Part shown: piece by piece, positions 34,055 to 45,124 of the stretch
How positions within the stretch are numbered: the first letter of the stretch is position 1
Layout: every line of letters starts with the position of its first letter
Position numbers and translations under genes: made by a program
Origin: Azorinus chamasolen
Taxonomy: Eukaryota; Mollusca; Bivalvia; Cardiida; Solecurtidae
DNA length: 64,000 bases
Assembly: GCA_963576725.1 (NCBI GenBank)
Contig: OY755241.1
Location: 1,240,001 to 1,304,000, forward strand
Reading direction: 5' to 3'
Notes under the pieces: model-generated
What the model was told of the DNA's origin: nothing
Database searches by the model: none
Seen by the model: only the letters and a program-made list of their open reading frames with translations

Positions 34055-34198
34055 TCACTGAAACACACATCAGACTCTTACTCCTTTCCCTCATACAAAC
34101 TTTTTCATGTCTTTGCAAACAGCGTAGAACCAGATCAGGTGGCTCCTGTAGGAGCCGTATGATCAGGGTCAGCTCTGTTTTGAAATTATTATAAATCT

Positions 34199-34410
34199 TA
34201 CTCTACAGTTCCTACGAATACCAAACAATTCTGGGTACATATGCTACAGTTCCTACGAATACCAAACAATTCTGGGTACATATGCTACAGTTCCTACGAA
34301 TACCAAACAATTCTGGGTACATATGCTACAGTTCCTACGAATACCAAACAATTCTGGGTACATATGCTACAGTTCCTACGAATACCGAACAATTCTGGGT
34401 ACATATGCTT
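34199..34410 (+). repeat. 41-bp tandem repeat, five copies
   Basis: CTACAGTTCCTACGAATACC...CTGGGTACATATG repeated five times with one substitution; it lies in a T3 arm. It creates a spurious plus-strand ORF. Confidence 0.95.
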
Positions 34411-34444
34411 ACAAATATTCAACACATACATATTCATGATGTTA

Positions 34445-34804
34445 CAGTGCTCCCTCTCTACAACGACACCCTTTGGGATACGAAGATTGTATGTGTTGTT
34501 CAGAGGGAGTTGTTATAGGGAGAAAAAAATCAAACAATTAGCTTGTTTGCAGATCCGCAGATCAGGTGTATTTCGAGAACTAAAACCGTTATGCCTCAAT
34601 CAAACCCTATGTTGTGACCACTCTTTAGAATCGTCACAAAGCGACGATTCTAAAGAGTGGTCACAACATAGGGTTTGATAGAGGCATAAAGAAAATACGA
34701 TGGAAAAAGTTGTTTCTGGAGCCTTGTTGTTTCGGAAACAGTGACATGCGTTGTTGTAAGGAGTGAATCGTTATTGAGAGGGCCGTTGTTGGGAGGGAGC
34801 ACTG
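34445..34804. mobile_element. A2 MITE carrying the H2 hairpin (inverted copy)
   Basis: CAGTGCTCCCTCTCTACAAC...GTTGTTGGGAGGGAGCACTG, TA-flanked. H2 hairpin at about 34598-34684. It is the same as 10864-11225 but in opposite orientation. Confidence 0.9.
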
Positions 34805-35291
34805 TATTATTTTCTTTACTCCATAAATATGCATTCTATGACTTTGCAAACAGAGATCAGACGGCTCCTATATGAGCCATCTGATTAGGGTCTGCTCTGT
34901 TTGATTGAGATATAGTATAGATATGATTCTACTGTTTCAGCCATGGCCAAAAATTCATGTACTCATGTGCTATTATAATAAATATCCATGACGTCATTAT
35001 TTCTTATATAAATATTAATGGAGGAACTTGCAGTGAAAGAGTTAACCCTTTCCCTCATACAAATGTGTTTTCACGCATTTGCAAACAGAGTAGACCCAGA
35101 TCAGACGGCTCCTAGAGGAGCCGTCTGATCAGACTCTACTCTGTTTGCTATTAGAATTTGATAGATCTGTTTCTTTACTTTCTAAAATGTCTACAATGTT
35201 TCACCTTCAAGAATTCTTTATAACAATTTTGTTAATGAATATTCAGTAGGTACTGAAAAATGGCCTAAATATAGAACAGTGAAAGAGTTAA
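34805..35291 (+). repeat. T3 and T2 MITEs
   Basis: T3 core at about 34855-34900; T2 35042-35291 with TTAA at both ends and core GATCAGACGGCTCCTAGAGG. Confidence 0.85.
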
Positions 35292-35394
35292 TAAACTGAT
35301 AAAGTTGACCAGGAAACAGGTGTAGCCAACCACAGAGCTAATAATCAATAATTAAAGTCATAGAAATAATAACTTTGAACACATTACATGAACT

Positions 35395-36470
35395 TGACCC
35401 TCTCCCTCATATAGACACTTTTTCATGCCTTTGCAAACAGAGCAGACCCAGATCAGATGGCTGCTATACTAAAACACTATGAAAAGGAGTATATATCCAA
35501 AAAGTGGGTACAGATGTGAAGGCAGGATTGACAGAAAAACATGGTATACAGACAAATGGATGACAGAGAATATAAGCACAAAAGAATCTACCCTATGTGT
35601 CTTCAGACAAACATAGGCATACGGTGCAGAGCCAGATAATAATGCTCCTGTTAGATCAGTCTACACTACTTGTTACTATGTCAGACAAATTTAAAGTTTT
35701 CAAAATTATGCTAAACAAAATTGTTCATTTTTACAAACTAATGGGAGATCGAGTATCAGAATATTTCAGGAAAATGCAGAGGCTTATGATAACCCTTTTC
35801 CTGTTCTATGTTTATTACATATTTCAATACCTATTGAATATTAATGGACAATACTGAAATATAGAAGGTGGTACACTGTAGCCATTTTAGAAGGTATAGA
35901 AACAGTTCTATTAAATCTGCAAACAGAACAGATCCTGATCAGACGGCTCCTATAGGAACTGTCTAATCTGGGTCTTCTGTTTGCAGATGCATGAAAACAA
36001 GTTTATATGAGGGAAAGTGATAAGATGCATAAATTAACCCTTTATTCCATGAATATTCAAGTAAGAAATAAGGACATCATGAATGGTATTTAGATTATGT
36101 TTTATAACCCTTTCCCTAATATAAATGTGTTTTCACGCACTTGCAAACAGAGTAGACCCAGATCAGACGGCTCCTAGAGGAGCCGTCTGATCAGGGTCTG
36201 CTCTGTTTGCTAATAGAATTTGATAGATATGTTTCTTTACTTTTTAAAATGGCTACAATGTTCCACCTTCCACATTTCTTTATACCTATTTTGTTAATGA
36301 ATATTCAGTAGGTATTAAAAGCTGACCTACATACAGAACAGGGAACCAGGGATAATGGCACATTATTGGACACAGTAATGGTTTTGGCCATAGTAGAAAC
36401 TGTAGAATCATATCAATATTATACCATAAGCAAAAGCATAGCAAGGCATATTTGTAGAGTAAAGTTAACC
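35395..36470 (+). repeat. T3 fragment, T2, T2 and T3 fragment
   Basis: T2 copies at about 35790-36026 and 36103-36345 (core GATCAGACGGCTCCTAGAGG), with T3 pieces on both sides. The stretch 35475-35790 between them has no recognised repeat. Confidence 0.75.
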
Positions 36471-36678
36471 CTTTCACTGCCAATGCCGGATCTGAGATTA
36501 CCTATGCAAACAGTTTGGATCCAGATGAGACACCGAGTAACTCGGCATCTCATCAGGATCCAAACTGTTTGTTACTGTTACTATGTTTTTGAAACAAAAA
36601 TGAAGAAAATCAAAAGAATGAAAATTTGTAGCAGACGACAAAGTTAGCAGTTGACAGTGTTTGGCAGCGAAAGGGTTA
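36467..36678 (+). repeat. T5 MITE
   Basis: TTAACCCTTTCACTGCCAAT...GGCAGCGAAAGGGTTAA; the core palindrome GCAAACAGTTTGGATCC...GGATCCAAACTGTTTG is centred on GAGTAACTC. Confidence 0.85.
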
Positions 36679-36679
36679 A

Positions 36680-37045
36680 AGAAAAGCTCCTTTATTTCTC
36701 CACCAAACCCTGTATTCCTTAGAATCAGAATCATCTCGAAGACAGGTTTATTAGAGAAATGATTTTTTTAAAATGAAGATTTTAGAGTTTAACTCTTTTC
36801 CTTATATAAACGCTTTTTCATGCATTTGCAAACAGAGTAGACCCACATCAGATTAATCCAATGCTCTTTTTGCATATGAAATTATAAAGATATGTTTCTT
36901 CAGTTTCAATCAATGCCCAACGTTCATGTGTACATATGCAATTATAAAAAATAGCTAATAAATATTCATGGTGTCATTGCTTCTTCATATATATTCAACA
37001 GTAAAAGAGTTAAATATGCTCTCATCATCATCATCATCACCAGTG
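36680..37045 (+). repeat. H2 fragment, T3 MITE and (TCA)n
   Basis: H2 left part CTCCACCAAACCC (36700), T3 36788-37012 with a mostly deleted core, and ATCATCATCATCATCAC (37025-37041). Confidence 0.7.
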
Positions 37046-37058
37046 TTTCAGTATTTAC

Positions 37059-37154
37059 CTATGCCAGTGATGGTGAGGAAGCCTGAAGATTGTGTTATCC
37101 CAAACTGATTCTGAGCCACACACACATAGTTGCCCTCGTCGTCAAGAGTGACAT
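37059..37154 (-). CDS. HMCN1: Hemicentin-like exon 12: second half of Ig5
   Basis: 96 nt; acceptor TGTTTAG, donor TAG|GTAAAT; phase 1 on both sides. It encodes VTLDDEGNYVCVAQNQFG and then FLTITGI. A (TCA)n microsatellite sits about 20 bp into the downstream intron. Confidence 0.92.
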
Positions 37155-37199
37155 CTAAACAAATGATGAAACAACATTAGTATATGTGTGAAATATAAC

Positions 37200-37655
37200 G
37201 AGTAATGGGAGCAATGCCCTAGTCCCCTAACAGCTGAATTTTAATTACAACTGCAGTAATTGTGACAAATCAATGCAGCGCAAAAAGATTCAAACTTGAT
37301 CTGTAACTCATTATAATACTGATACATACAAAATATCACATCAATATCTGCAAGGGTTTAGAAAACAAAAGTCTGGAAAGCTGAAAATTTCTGGAAATAT
37401 TCTAAGTCAAACTGCTCTGCTGTAATTCCATAAAAAGTAGCGTAACAAAATTCAAACTTGATCTGTAACTTATTATAATAAAGACAGACGTCAAATATCA
37501 TTTCAATATCTGTAAGGGTTTAGAAAAAAGGTCCGGAAAACCGAAGTGTGACTGACTAGTATGACAGACGGACAAACAGACAGACGGATGGACAGACAAA
37601 TGGACAGAGTGCAAACCTATAGTCCGCTTCGGCGTTGCCAGTAGAGGACTAATAA
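37200..37655 (+). repeat. Pearl-like element, two monomers plus (ACAG)n
   Basis: Two copies of TTCAAACTTGATCTGTAACT...ATATCTG(C/T)AAGGGTTTAGAAAA, then CAGACGGACAAACAGACAGA and CTATAGTCCGC...GGACTAATAA. Confidence 0.7.
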
Positions 37656-37689
37656 ACAGAGCTCAGATGCTTAAATTAAAATATTTTCA

Positions 37690-38160
37690 AGTATAACTTC
37701 TTTATTTCTCCACCAAACCCTATGTTGTGACCACTCTTTATCGTCTCTAGAATCGTCTCCTCGAGACGATTCTAAAGAGTGGTCATAACTCTAAAGCGTT
37801 TGGTGGAGAAATGAGGATTTTAGTATTTGGATATGCACCGTTACCTGTAGCTCAGAATGAATGTATGAATATTAATTGGCTGAAATTTATAACATCATGA
37901 ACAAGGGAATTCTTTACCAAAAAGAAGCTGTAGAATCAGATCTATATTACATCATAAGCAAACAGAACAGACCCTGATCAGACAGCTCCTGTAAGACTTA
38001 TAATAAATCTAACTATAATGTCTTACAGTACAAAAATTTCCAAATGTACATTATGCCATTATGAAAAGCCAGCTAATAGATATTCATGATGTCATTAATG
38101 AGTATTATGTCATGATGTTATTTATTACATGAATATTTTTAACAAGGAAGACTCAACTAT
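37690..38160 (+). repeat. H2 hairpin element and T3 MITE
   Basis: H2 CTCCACCAAACCC...GGTTTGGTGGAGAAAT (37708-37812; one arm carries an extra ATCGTCTCTAG); T3 with a truncated core at about 37965-38010. Confidence 0.78.
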
Positions 38161-38192
38161 CAAGTCCATACAGTACAATTTACTAGAATATG

Positions 38193-38440
38193 TTTAACCC
38201 GTCGCTTGCTGAATTTTAAAATACATTTCTCCTTCTTTACCCATGCCCTGTTGTATAATTACATATATCTTCACTGTGTACACATATTTCGCTGTGCAAT
38301 CGCTGTGGGGTGCACTGGTTGCACAATCAACTGGTAAATAGTGCAGACCCTGATGAGACAGCTCCTGCAGGAGCTGTCTCATCTGGGTCTACACTATTTA
38401 CAGGTACGTATATTGATGTGAATAGCAAGCGAAGGGTTAA
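38193..38440 (+). repeat. T4 MITE
   Basis: TTAACCCGTCGCTTGCTG...AAGCGAAGGGTTAA; palindrome GAGACAGCTCCTGCAGGAGC. Confidence 0.88.
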
Positions 38441-38443
38441 TGA

Positions 38444-39440
38444 CAGGGCTCTAGAAATGTTCAAATCCCAACTGGTCCAGCCGGTAAACGGACATTAGCC
38501 CCCCCCCCCCCCGGGGACATTTGCCACCTATTTTTTGATGAGCGGACATTTGCCCCTTGTTTTTTTGTGATATGCGGACATTAGCCACCTGGTAATATGT
38601 CTATGAGGGGCATTTGCCAACTTATAGTTTGTATATGATAATATGATAGCATTAAATATCGAAATTGACATTCGCGAAAACTAATGACATTTCAAGTTTG
38701 CATGAATGGCAGTTTTGAAGGCTTTGATAGAGAAGCAAGAAAACTAGTTTGTATTTAAATTCTTACATGATTAGTTATTATCATTTAGCTTATGATGCAT
38801 ACTTATTTCTCATCAGATAAACGAAAGCCACAAGCCAACATTGTTTTTCTGTTCACTGCAGCATATTTTTGGCAGATAACTGTAGATCTACCCAAGGAGC
38901 TCTTTAATGTGGAGTCTCAAAAATAGGTCAATCTTTACCTTGAATCAAGCGGACATGTTGTTGACTTTTTGTTATGATTGTTCAAAGTAAATTGTGTTGC
39001 TGATGGATATCAAGAGAGTATTTGCTCATAAAAAAATGATTACCCGATGCAAAGATGTTATTTCTCAGTAACCTTCCAGCCTTAATATAATTACAGTAGC
39101 CTAAATCTATGGACTGTAACGTGTTTGTTAACAGGTACAAGGTAGGTAATGTTTAGGTTTGTGTCGTAAGAGATGAATGTCTTATCAATATTACTAGCAT
39201 GGTTGATTGGCTAGCTGAAGAAGAGACCAAGTGGAACTGGACTGACTGTCCGAGGCCTCTAGCCTATAATCTCTTGACACGTTAATGATGGGGTCAAATG
39301 AAAACAGTTACTTTCAGCTGATGATTTTGATTAGAAACGTTGCCTGCTTAAGATTTTCGGACTGATTTTTTTTCAGATTCTGAAATACAAACCGGTCTCA
39401 AAATGCAAGACCGGCGATTTTCCGGATTTCTAGAGCCCTG
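38444..39440. mobile_element. Non-autonomous hAT element
   Basis: 997 bp; TIR CAGGGCTCTAGAAAT / ATTTCTAGAGCCCTG with an 8-bp duplication GTTAATGA (38436-38443, 39441-39448) that overlaps the T4 terminus. It contains a C14 tract and GGACATT(T/A)GCC repeats. Confidence 0.93.
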
Positions 39441-39454
39441 GTTAATGACATACA

Positions 39455-39800
39455 GTGGATCCTCTGGCAGGCCTCTGGGTCCATGCTTATAAACTTTTAG
39501 TTGAGTCCGAGTTCATTCTCAAGGTTTTGAGAGCCTTTGGCTCAAATCTGACCAATCAAAAGCTTGAGAACTCAAATCTGTCCAATCTAAAGCTTGAGAA
39601 AGAACTCAGACTCAACTAAAAATCTTTATAAGCATGGACACAGATCTAGGTTTACTATGTTTGCTAATTATGTCAATACACTTGTATGTCATATCATAAG
39701 CAAACAGAGCAGACCCTGATCAGACAGCTCCTTTAGGAGACATCTGATCTGGATCTACACTGTTTGCAAAGGTATATTTATGGACTACAGGATTATCGGT
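39455..39800 (+). repeat. T3 MITE with nested H1 hairpin
   Basis: H1 at 39478-39648 (with a partial internal duplication AATCTGNCCAATC), followed by T3 with core GATCAGACAGCTCC (about 39715). Confidence 0.8.
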
Positions 39801-39829
39801 TTACTATCATAATCTTAGAATAAAATTAC

Positions 39830-40012
39830 TTTGGATAACTAGTGACCCGGCTGGTGTCTCGTAAACCCTGACTCCAAATTCCAGGTTTCTACCATCATCT
39901 CTCTTCCAGTGCTGTGTGGGCTTTGGCAGTCCCTCTGACTGACAGTTCAAGGTCGCTGAGGTCCCTATGTCTGCCCCTGTGTTTTCCGGGGGAAGGGCGA
40001 TACTCGGTTCAG
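39830..40012 (-). CDS. HMCN1: Hemicentin-like exon 11: first half of Ig5
   Basis: 183 nt; acceptor TTTCTAG, donor AAA|GTAATT (a weak-looking donor); phase 1 on both sides. It encodes AEPSIALPPENTG, ATLNCQSEGLPKPTQHWKRD and PAGSLVIQ. Although phase-symmetrical it holds only half a domain; the second Cys is in exon 12. Confidence 0.94.
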
Positions 40013-40030
40013 CTAGAAAAATAAATAGGA

Positions 40031-40280
40031 GTACAGTACAGCCTCTCCACAATGACCAGGCCCATACATGTGATAACCTGCTGAGGCATGTCAGGTAGAT
40101 TTAGGAAATTTGTCAGGTAGATTTGACTTTTGTCAGGTAGATTTTACTGACACAACAAAAGGAGGAAAAAGAAATTTGCTTGATACTTATGTTTGTTATA
40201 CTTTTTCACATTATCATTCATATTTTACCATAAATGCATACCATTATAAATCTTACATTACACACATAACATTTACACAC
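40031..40280 (+). repeat. A1 fragment and a 3x short tandem repeat
   Basis: CAGTACAGCCTCTCCACAAT (A1 end), then three copies of TGTCAGGTAGATTT (40088-40142). Confidence 0.65.
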
Positions 40281-40709
40281 TTAACCCTTTCCCTCATATA
40301 AACACCTTTTTTACGCATAAATTTGCAAAGAGAATAGACCCAGATCAGATGGCTCCTACAGGAGCTGTCTGGTCAGGGTCTGCTCTGTTTGCTTATGATA
40401 TAGGAATGATTCTACACTTTCTGGTTTGGCCAAAAAATCCAATGTGGTGTTAAAATCCCCATTAACCCTTTCCTTCATATAAACAAGTTTTCATGCATTT
40501 GCAAACAGAGAAGACCCAGATCAGACAACTCCTATAGGAGCCATCTGATCAGAGTTTGCTCTGTTTGCTTTTGGAATTTTAAAAATGTTTCTGTACTTTC
40601 TAAAATGGCAATAAAGTTCCAATCTCCATATTTCTTTATAACTAATTTGTTTATGAATATTCAGTAGGGACTGGAATTTAGAATTGAAAATGGAACAGGG
40701 AAAGGGTTA
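40281..40709 (+). repeat. T3 and T2 MITEs
   Basis: T3 TTAACCCTTTCCCTCATA with core GATCAGATGGCTCCTACAGG; T2 about 40463-40709 with TTAA at both ends. Confidence 0.85.
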
Positions 40710-41840
40710 AAAATAAATACTAATAATTGGCATGCAGTAATAATTCTAGATTTTTTTCATGGGTTAAAAGGACTCTTTGAAATCAATAGGTCTCAAGCCC
40801 AAAACACTGGGTTCCTTATTAAATAATGTCATGAAAACAATATTATTAACTAATGTCATGAAAAAATCATTATTTATTACTGTTTTATCATATAATTAAA
40901 AAGAAATTCTATTTTATTTTATAATAACATTTTTAGGTTTTTTTTTGCTTATTTTATAGCTATACTCCCAATGACAACCTTTACTCAGTTCAAGTCAGTT
41001 AAACCTTTACTCCGTTCAAATTATTTACTGCAAACATTGAGCAGTCGCAGAAATGTTGAAATCCCAACAGGGTCCAGAGTCCGTGTTTTAGCCTGTATCT
41101 ACAATCATCGCGAAAACTGATGACATTTTAACTTGATATAGTTCTTATTTTTTGAAGAGTTTGCAATGGTAGATAATATTTCAGGGTGTGTGCAATTACT
41201 TCTTTAGTGTCCTTACCACTAATTATATTAATGAAAAAGTAATTTTGTGTACAAATCAAATGCATGATTATCAGTCCAAACAGTCTTATTTTCGAAGTGT
41301 TTCGGTCCATTGCAACAACGAGGCCAAGCACGGCTGTCTTTGACAAGGATGCAGAGAAGCATTTCTATGTCTTATAACTTAATTATGAGAATATAATTCC
41401 TATTATAGGGTCATGACACTCCCATGTCGCCTCGCTTGAGTAATAAACCTGCTGCATGTGATATTTGTGATAGACGTTTGCATTTTGACACGACTGGATC
41501 CCGAACAATTTATTTGGTAAAGTCCAGTAGAGTGAAAACCGGAACCACCTCGTGATTATGTAATTCGGGTGTTCTCCATGGTCTCCAAAGGGGATTCCCT
41601 TGAATGGTCCCTACCAAAACAGACCAAGCGTGGATCACAGCATGATAGCAAGCTAAAGGTGGTCTGTGTGTGTACAGAACTAACAGATAATATCCACCAG
41701 GGAGGAAAATGTATGTCACTAAAAAAAGTTGCCTTCGTAAAATTTCAAAAACCGGTAGTTTTGCCTACCGTTCCGGTAGAACGGTAAACCACCTCTGAAA
41801 ACGGTAGAATTCACCTACCGTCGGTAGTTATCACATGTAT
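40710..41840 (+). mobile_element. Decayed hAT-like remnant
   Basis: AGAAATGTTGAAATCCCAAC followed by AGGGTCCAG (41050) resembles the left end of the hAT at 38444. CGGTAGTTTTGCCTACCG inverted motifs (41755-41826) mark another decayed end. The rest is unassigned. Confidence 0.4.
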
Positions 41841-41849
41841 GCATGACTA

Positions 41850-42163
41850 TCTTTAAAAGCAGGTGTCCTATAGGATCCACCTGATTTGGATCTGCTCTGT
41901 TTGCAAATGTGTGAAACATTTCTTATCAACATGCCATATTATAAATTTTAAGTTAACCCATTCCCTCATATTGACGGCTTTTGACGACTCTGTAAAAGTC
42001 ACTTTGTGAAACCATTGTGATAAATAGAGCATTTGCTCCTATAGGAGCAAATGCTCTATTTATCACAATGGTTTCAAACTACAAAATTCTAGTTAATGCT
42101 CCTTTTCGGTAGATTTATTCAAAGAGGTTGTATCTAAAAATAGCCTATGAGGTAATGGGTTAA
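41850..42163 (+). repeat. T3 fragment and full T1 MITE
   Basis: T1 41953-42163 with a perfect 68-bp palindrome (42008-42075) and TTAA at both ends. Confidence 0.9.
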
Positions 42164-42280
42164 CTGATATTCTTACTTGAATATTCATGATAGAAGGTGT
42201 TAATGTTACAAGCATGTTTCAATTAATTTTTTAATCACTGATATATATATAATGACACAAAAACTACTTTAAGACTTCAC

Positions 42281-42425
42281 CTCCAACTTCCAGGACAATG
42301 TCTACAGTGTCCTCGCCAGCTTCGTTGATAGCCTTACAAGTGTATTCCCCAGCGTCCAGCTGCTGTGTGCCCAATATTCTCAGCTGACCATTCTGGGTGA
42401 TTTTCACATAAGCCAGAGCCTTCAG
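42281..42425 (-). CDS. HMCN1: Hemicentin-like exon 10: second half of Ig4
   Basis: 145 nt; acceptor TCCACAG, donor GAG|GTGAAG; phase 0 in, phase 1 out. It encodes LKALAYVKITQNGQLRI, then DAGEYTCKAINEAGED (F-strand Cys) and VDIVLEVG. Confidence 0.95.
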
Positions 42426-42454
42426 CTGTGGAAAAAGAATGATTGTAACTCTTA

Positions 42455-42860
42455 ACCTCATAGATATGCCTTTTAATCCCTTTGCAAATAGAGCAGACCC
42501 AGATCAGGTGGTGTGTGTGGGACCTATTCTGTTTGCTAATGGAATCATGCAGATTTGATTCTACATTTCCGTAATGAATTTTTATAATGGAATATGTACA
42601 CATGAATATTTGGTATTGGAAACTGTGGCATCATAGTCTAAGCTTTATAAACAAACAGAGAAGACCCTGGGTCCATGCTTATAAAACTTTTAGTTGAGTC
42701 TGAGTTCGTTCTCAAGTTTTTGATTGGTCAGATTTGAGCCTTTGGCTCAAATCTGACCAATCAAAAGCTTGAGAACTCAAATTTGACCAATCAAAAGCGT
42801 GAGAACGAACTCAGACTCAACTAAAAAGCCTTATAAGCATGGACCCTGATCAGACTTGTT
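42455..42860 (+). repeat. T3 MITEs with nested H1 hairpin
   Basis: H1 42669-42847 is inserted at AGACCC|TGATCAGAC of a T3 core; one arm contains an extra GAACTCAAATTTGACCAATC. Confidence 0.85.
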
Positions 42861-43165
42861 CTGGTTTTCTAGTCCAATCAAATTATGATGGACATGTGAT
42901 CATACATAACTGGACTGTGTCACCTTTTTTGACCAATCAGAAAGGGCCTGTTCCCTAACTGCATGTGGCTGACATTGTCTGTGTTTGAAAGGAATTATTG
43001 GAAGCAGGTCTGTACAATTTTTGTACAGTTGATTGGCCGATGATAAGCCTGTTATTTGCCGTTAGTTTTGTGTCTAGGAAACACATTGCTCATTTTCAGT
43101 AACTGTTGCAATTATGCCTGACTGTTTTTTCATGCTCACCGGTCTTAAGCCACAAACATATCTTC
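42861..43165 (+). other. Intron without recognised repeats
   Basis: No element recognised; TTGTACAATTTTTGTACAG forms a small imperfect palindrome near 43010. Confidence 0.4.
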
Positions 43166-43167
43166 AT

Positions 43168-43362
43168 GTTAACCCATTCTCTCCTACTGACAACTTTGTG
43201 CCCCTCTGTAAAACTCATTTATTTAAAACCATTGTTATAAATAGAGCATTTGCTCTGTTTATCACACATGTTTTAAAACAACACAATTCTAAAATTCTCC
43301 TTTTCTATAGTAAATACTCCTTTTCGATAAATTAATTCAAAGAGGTTGGGTCTAAAATAGAG
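43168..43362 (+). repeat. T1 MITE, diverged
   Basis: TTAACCCATTCTCTCCTACT...AAAGAGGTTGGGTCTAAAAT with a shortened palindrome. Confidence 0.75.
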
Positions 43363-43398
43363 CAGACCCTGATCATATGGCCAAACAGAAGCCATCTG

Positions 43399-44552
43399 CA
43401 GAGATGCTGTCAGGGCGCGGGATGTGCGGGATCCCGCTTATCTTTGCCTCGGTCCCCCTTTTTTCTCAAAATGGTCAGGGCATAATCCCGCAGTCAAAAT
43501 GATTGTCCCGCAAAAAATATTATCCAGTGCGTGCAAAATAAATCCAAACAGAAAGGTCTGTATCGGCATCGCAAATAGCACTGAAGTTGGAATACCCCAA
43601 ATCCTATTTTTAGCGGTCTCGCATTTGATCAATAACTCTATAGAGGGATACCTGTAATTGGCAATTGACACTGGTTCCCGCATTTTGAAAAATCTATATT
43701 TAAATAACGAATGATGCGGGGAAACGCCTATGTACACCATTTCCGGTTTACTTTCCCGACATTTTGTGCATGCTGCAGACGACAGAAAAAATGTTTAGCA
43801 ATAAAAGAGAAATAAGTGAGTTCTTTCGCCCCGTGGTGAGTTCATCTATGGAAACCTTGGAGATGCAAGCAGAAAATTAAAAAGCCTCCAGCTATTTCGC
43901 ATTTGAAAAACGAACACGATGATCCTAAGAAAACGTCCAATCCGAAAAAAATGGAAGGACCACAAAATATCAGCTATCTTGTCTCAAATCATCGGCAAAC
44001 AATGTTTTGAAATATACTTTTACTTTGTGTGTTGAAAGAAAGAAAACCAACACGTTCACTTGTGCAAATGGATGCGTTAACCACCGCACATCAACTCTAA
44101 TAAGACAGACTGGGTCTGCCGATCACATAACATTGTCTTTGAAAGTAAGTTGTTAAAAGTTTCAAACTTGTCAAAAGTGTCAGAATTAGATGAAAGGACA
44201 GAAGCATTGATAAGTGCTATGAGAACAGCTTCCTATATTGCAATTGAAAATATTCCCACAGCAAAAGAATCTAGATCTAGCTCTATTCAAATCTTTCAGA
44301 TGTTCGAAAATTCAATGGCATGGATCAAAGTTGGAGAAAATGCCCATTATGTATAAGGGATATTTGAGAATTAATAGACATGTGTCATGTAAGAAAACTA
44401 GATCTAATATGTTTACTTACAAATGTAAATGGATGCATTAACTAGTAATAACTACTGCCCGTTAACTGCCCCCCCTCCCCAGTAGGTCCCCCACTTTTTT
44501 TTATTTGATGGGGGATTTCCCCCACCAAATTGAAATCCTGGCTGCATCTCTG
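43399..44552. mobile_element. hAT-like element, copy 2 (complete)
   Basis: 1,154 bp; CAGAGATGCTGTCAGGGC on the left, GGCTGCATCTCTG on the right, flanked by CATCTG (43393-43398, 44553-44558), inside a T3 core. Plus-strand remnants NKREISEFF and AMRTASYIAIENIP resemble hAT/KIAA1586-type transposase segments (from memory of the family). The frame is broken. It is inverted relative to 17319-18248. Confidence 0.82.
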
Positions 44553-44699
44553 CATCTGATCTGGGGCTTCTCTGTTTGCAAAGACATAAAAAAGCCGCTG
44601 CTCATTTATGAGATGTTTTAATCTGGGCCAGTCCTATTTGCATAAATTTGTTCAATGATATATTTAAGGTAATCATGACAGATCAGTAACACAATTTAC

Positions 44700-44824
44700 C
44701 TCCAAATCTCCCCGGTACCACTTGATCTGTGGCGGCGGTATTCCGTCAGCAGCGCACAGTAACACTGCATCGTCACCACTGGCTACCAGCACCCGACTCT
44801 CGTACAGGGTGATCTGTGGCTCCT
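44700..44824 (-). CDS. HMCN1: Hemicentin-like exon 9: first half of Ig4
   Basis: 125 nt; acceptor ATGACAG, donor GAG|GTAAAT; phase 1 in, phase 0 out. It encodes EPQITLYESRV, AVLLCAADGIPPPQIKWYRG and DLE. The split directly after GDLE matches the continuation LKALAYVKI in exon 10. Confidence 0.94.
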
Positions 44825-44876
44825 CTGTCATAAAACAAGACTTTACTGAACCTCTACCAAAGCCATAGGTAAACAT

Positions 44877-44930
44877 CTGGTATTTGACATGCTCACCTTT
44901 ACTGTAAAGGCGAGCATGTCAGATACCAGA
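44877..44930 (+). repeat. Stand-alone 54-bp hairpin
   Basis: CTGGTATTTGACATGCTC...GAGCATGTCAGATACCAG, arms about 24 bp with two mismatches; it is not part of a recognised family here. Confidence 0.85.
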
Positions 44931-44968
44931 GCAACAGAGAAATGAATGTATTCAATTACTCAAACGTA

Positions 44969-45108
44969 CAGTAAAATCTCTCTATAACGACCACTAAATT
45001 ACATCAAGTATTTTGTGTTAAAGGCAGGTGGAGCATGCTTAAAGCAAGGTGAAAGTAAAACAGATCTAATTAACACAATTTAGTGGTCTTTATAGAGAGG
45101 TTTTACTG
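44969..45108. mobile_element. A1 MITE, core deleted
   Basis: CAGTAAAATCTCTCTATAAC...TATAGAGAGGTTTTACTG, TA-flanked; one half of the hairpin is missing. Confidence 0.85.
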
Positions 45109-45124
45109 TATTCAAATACTAAAA

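Noticed and set aside
34241..34678. 145-aa ORF
   Set aside because: Reads through five copies of a 41-bp tandem repeat and then an A2/H2 element; no domain.
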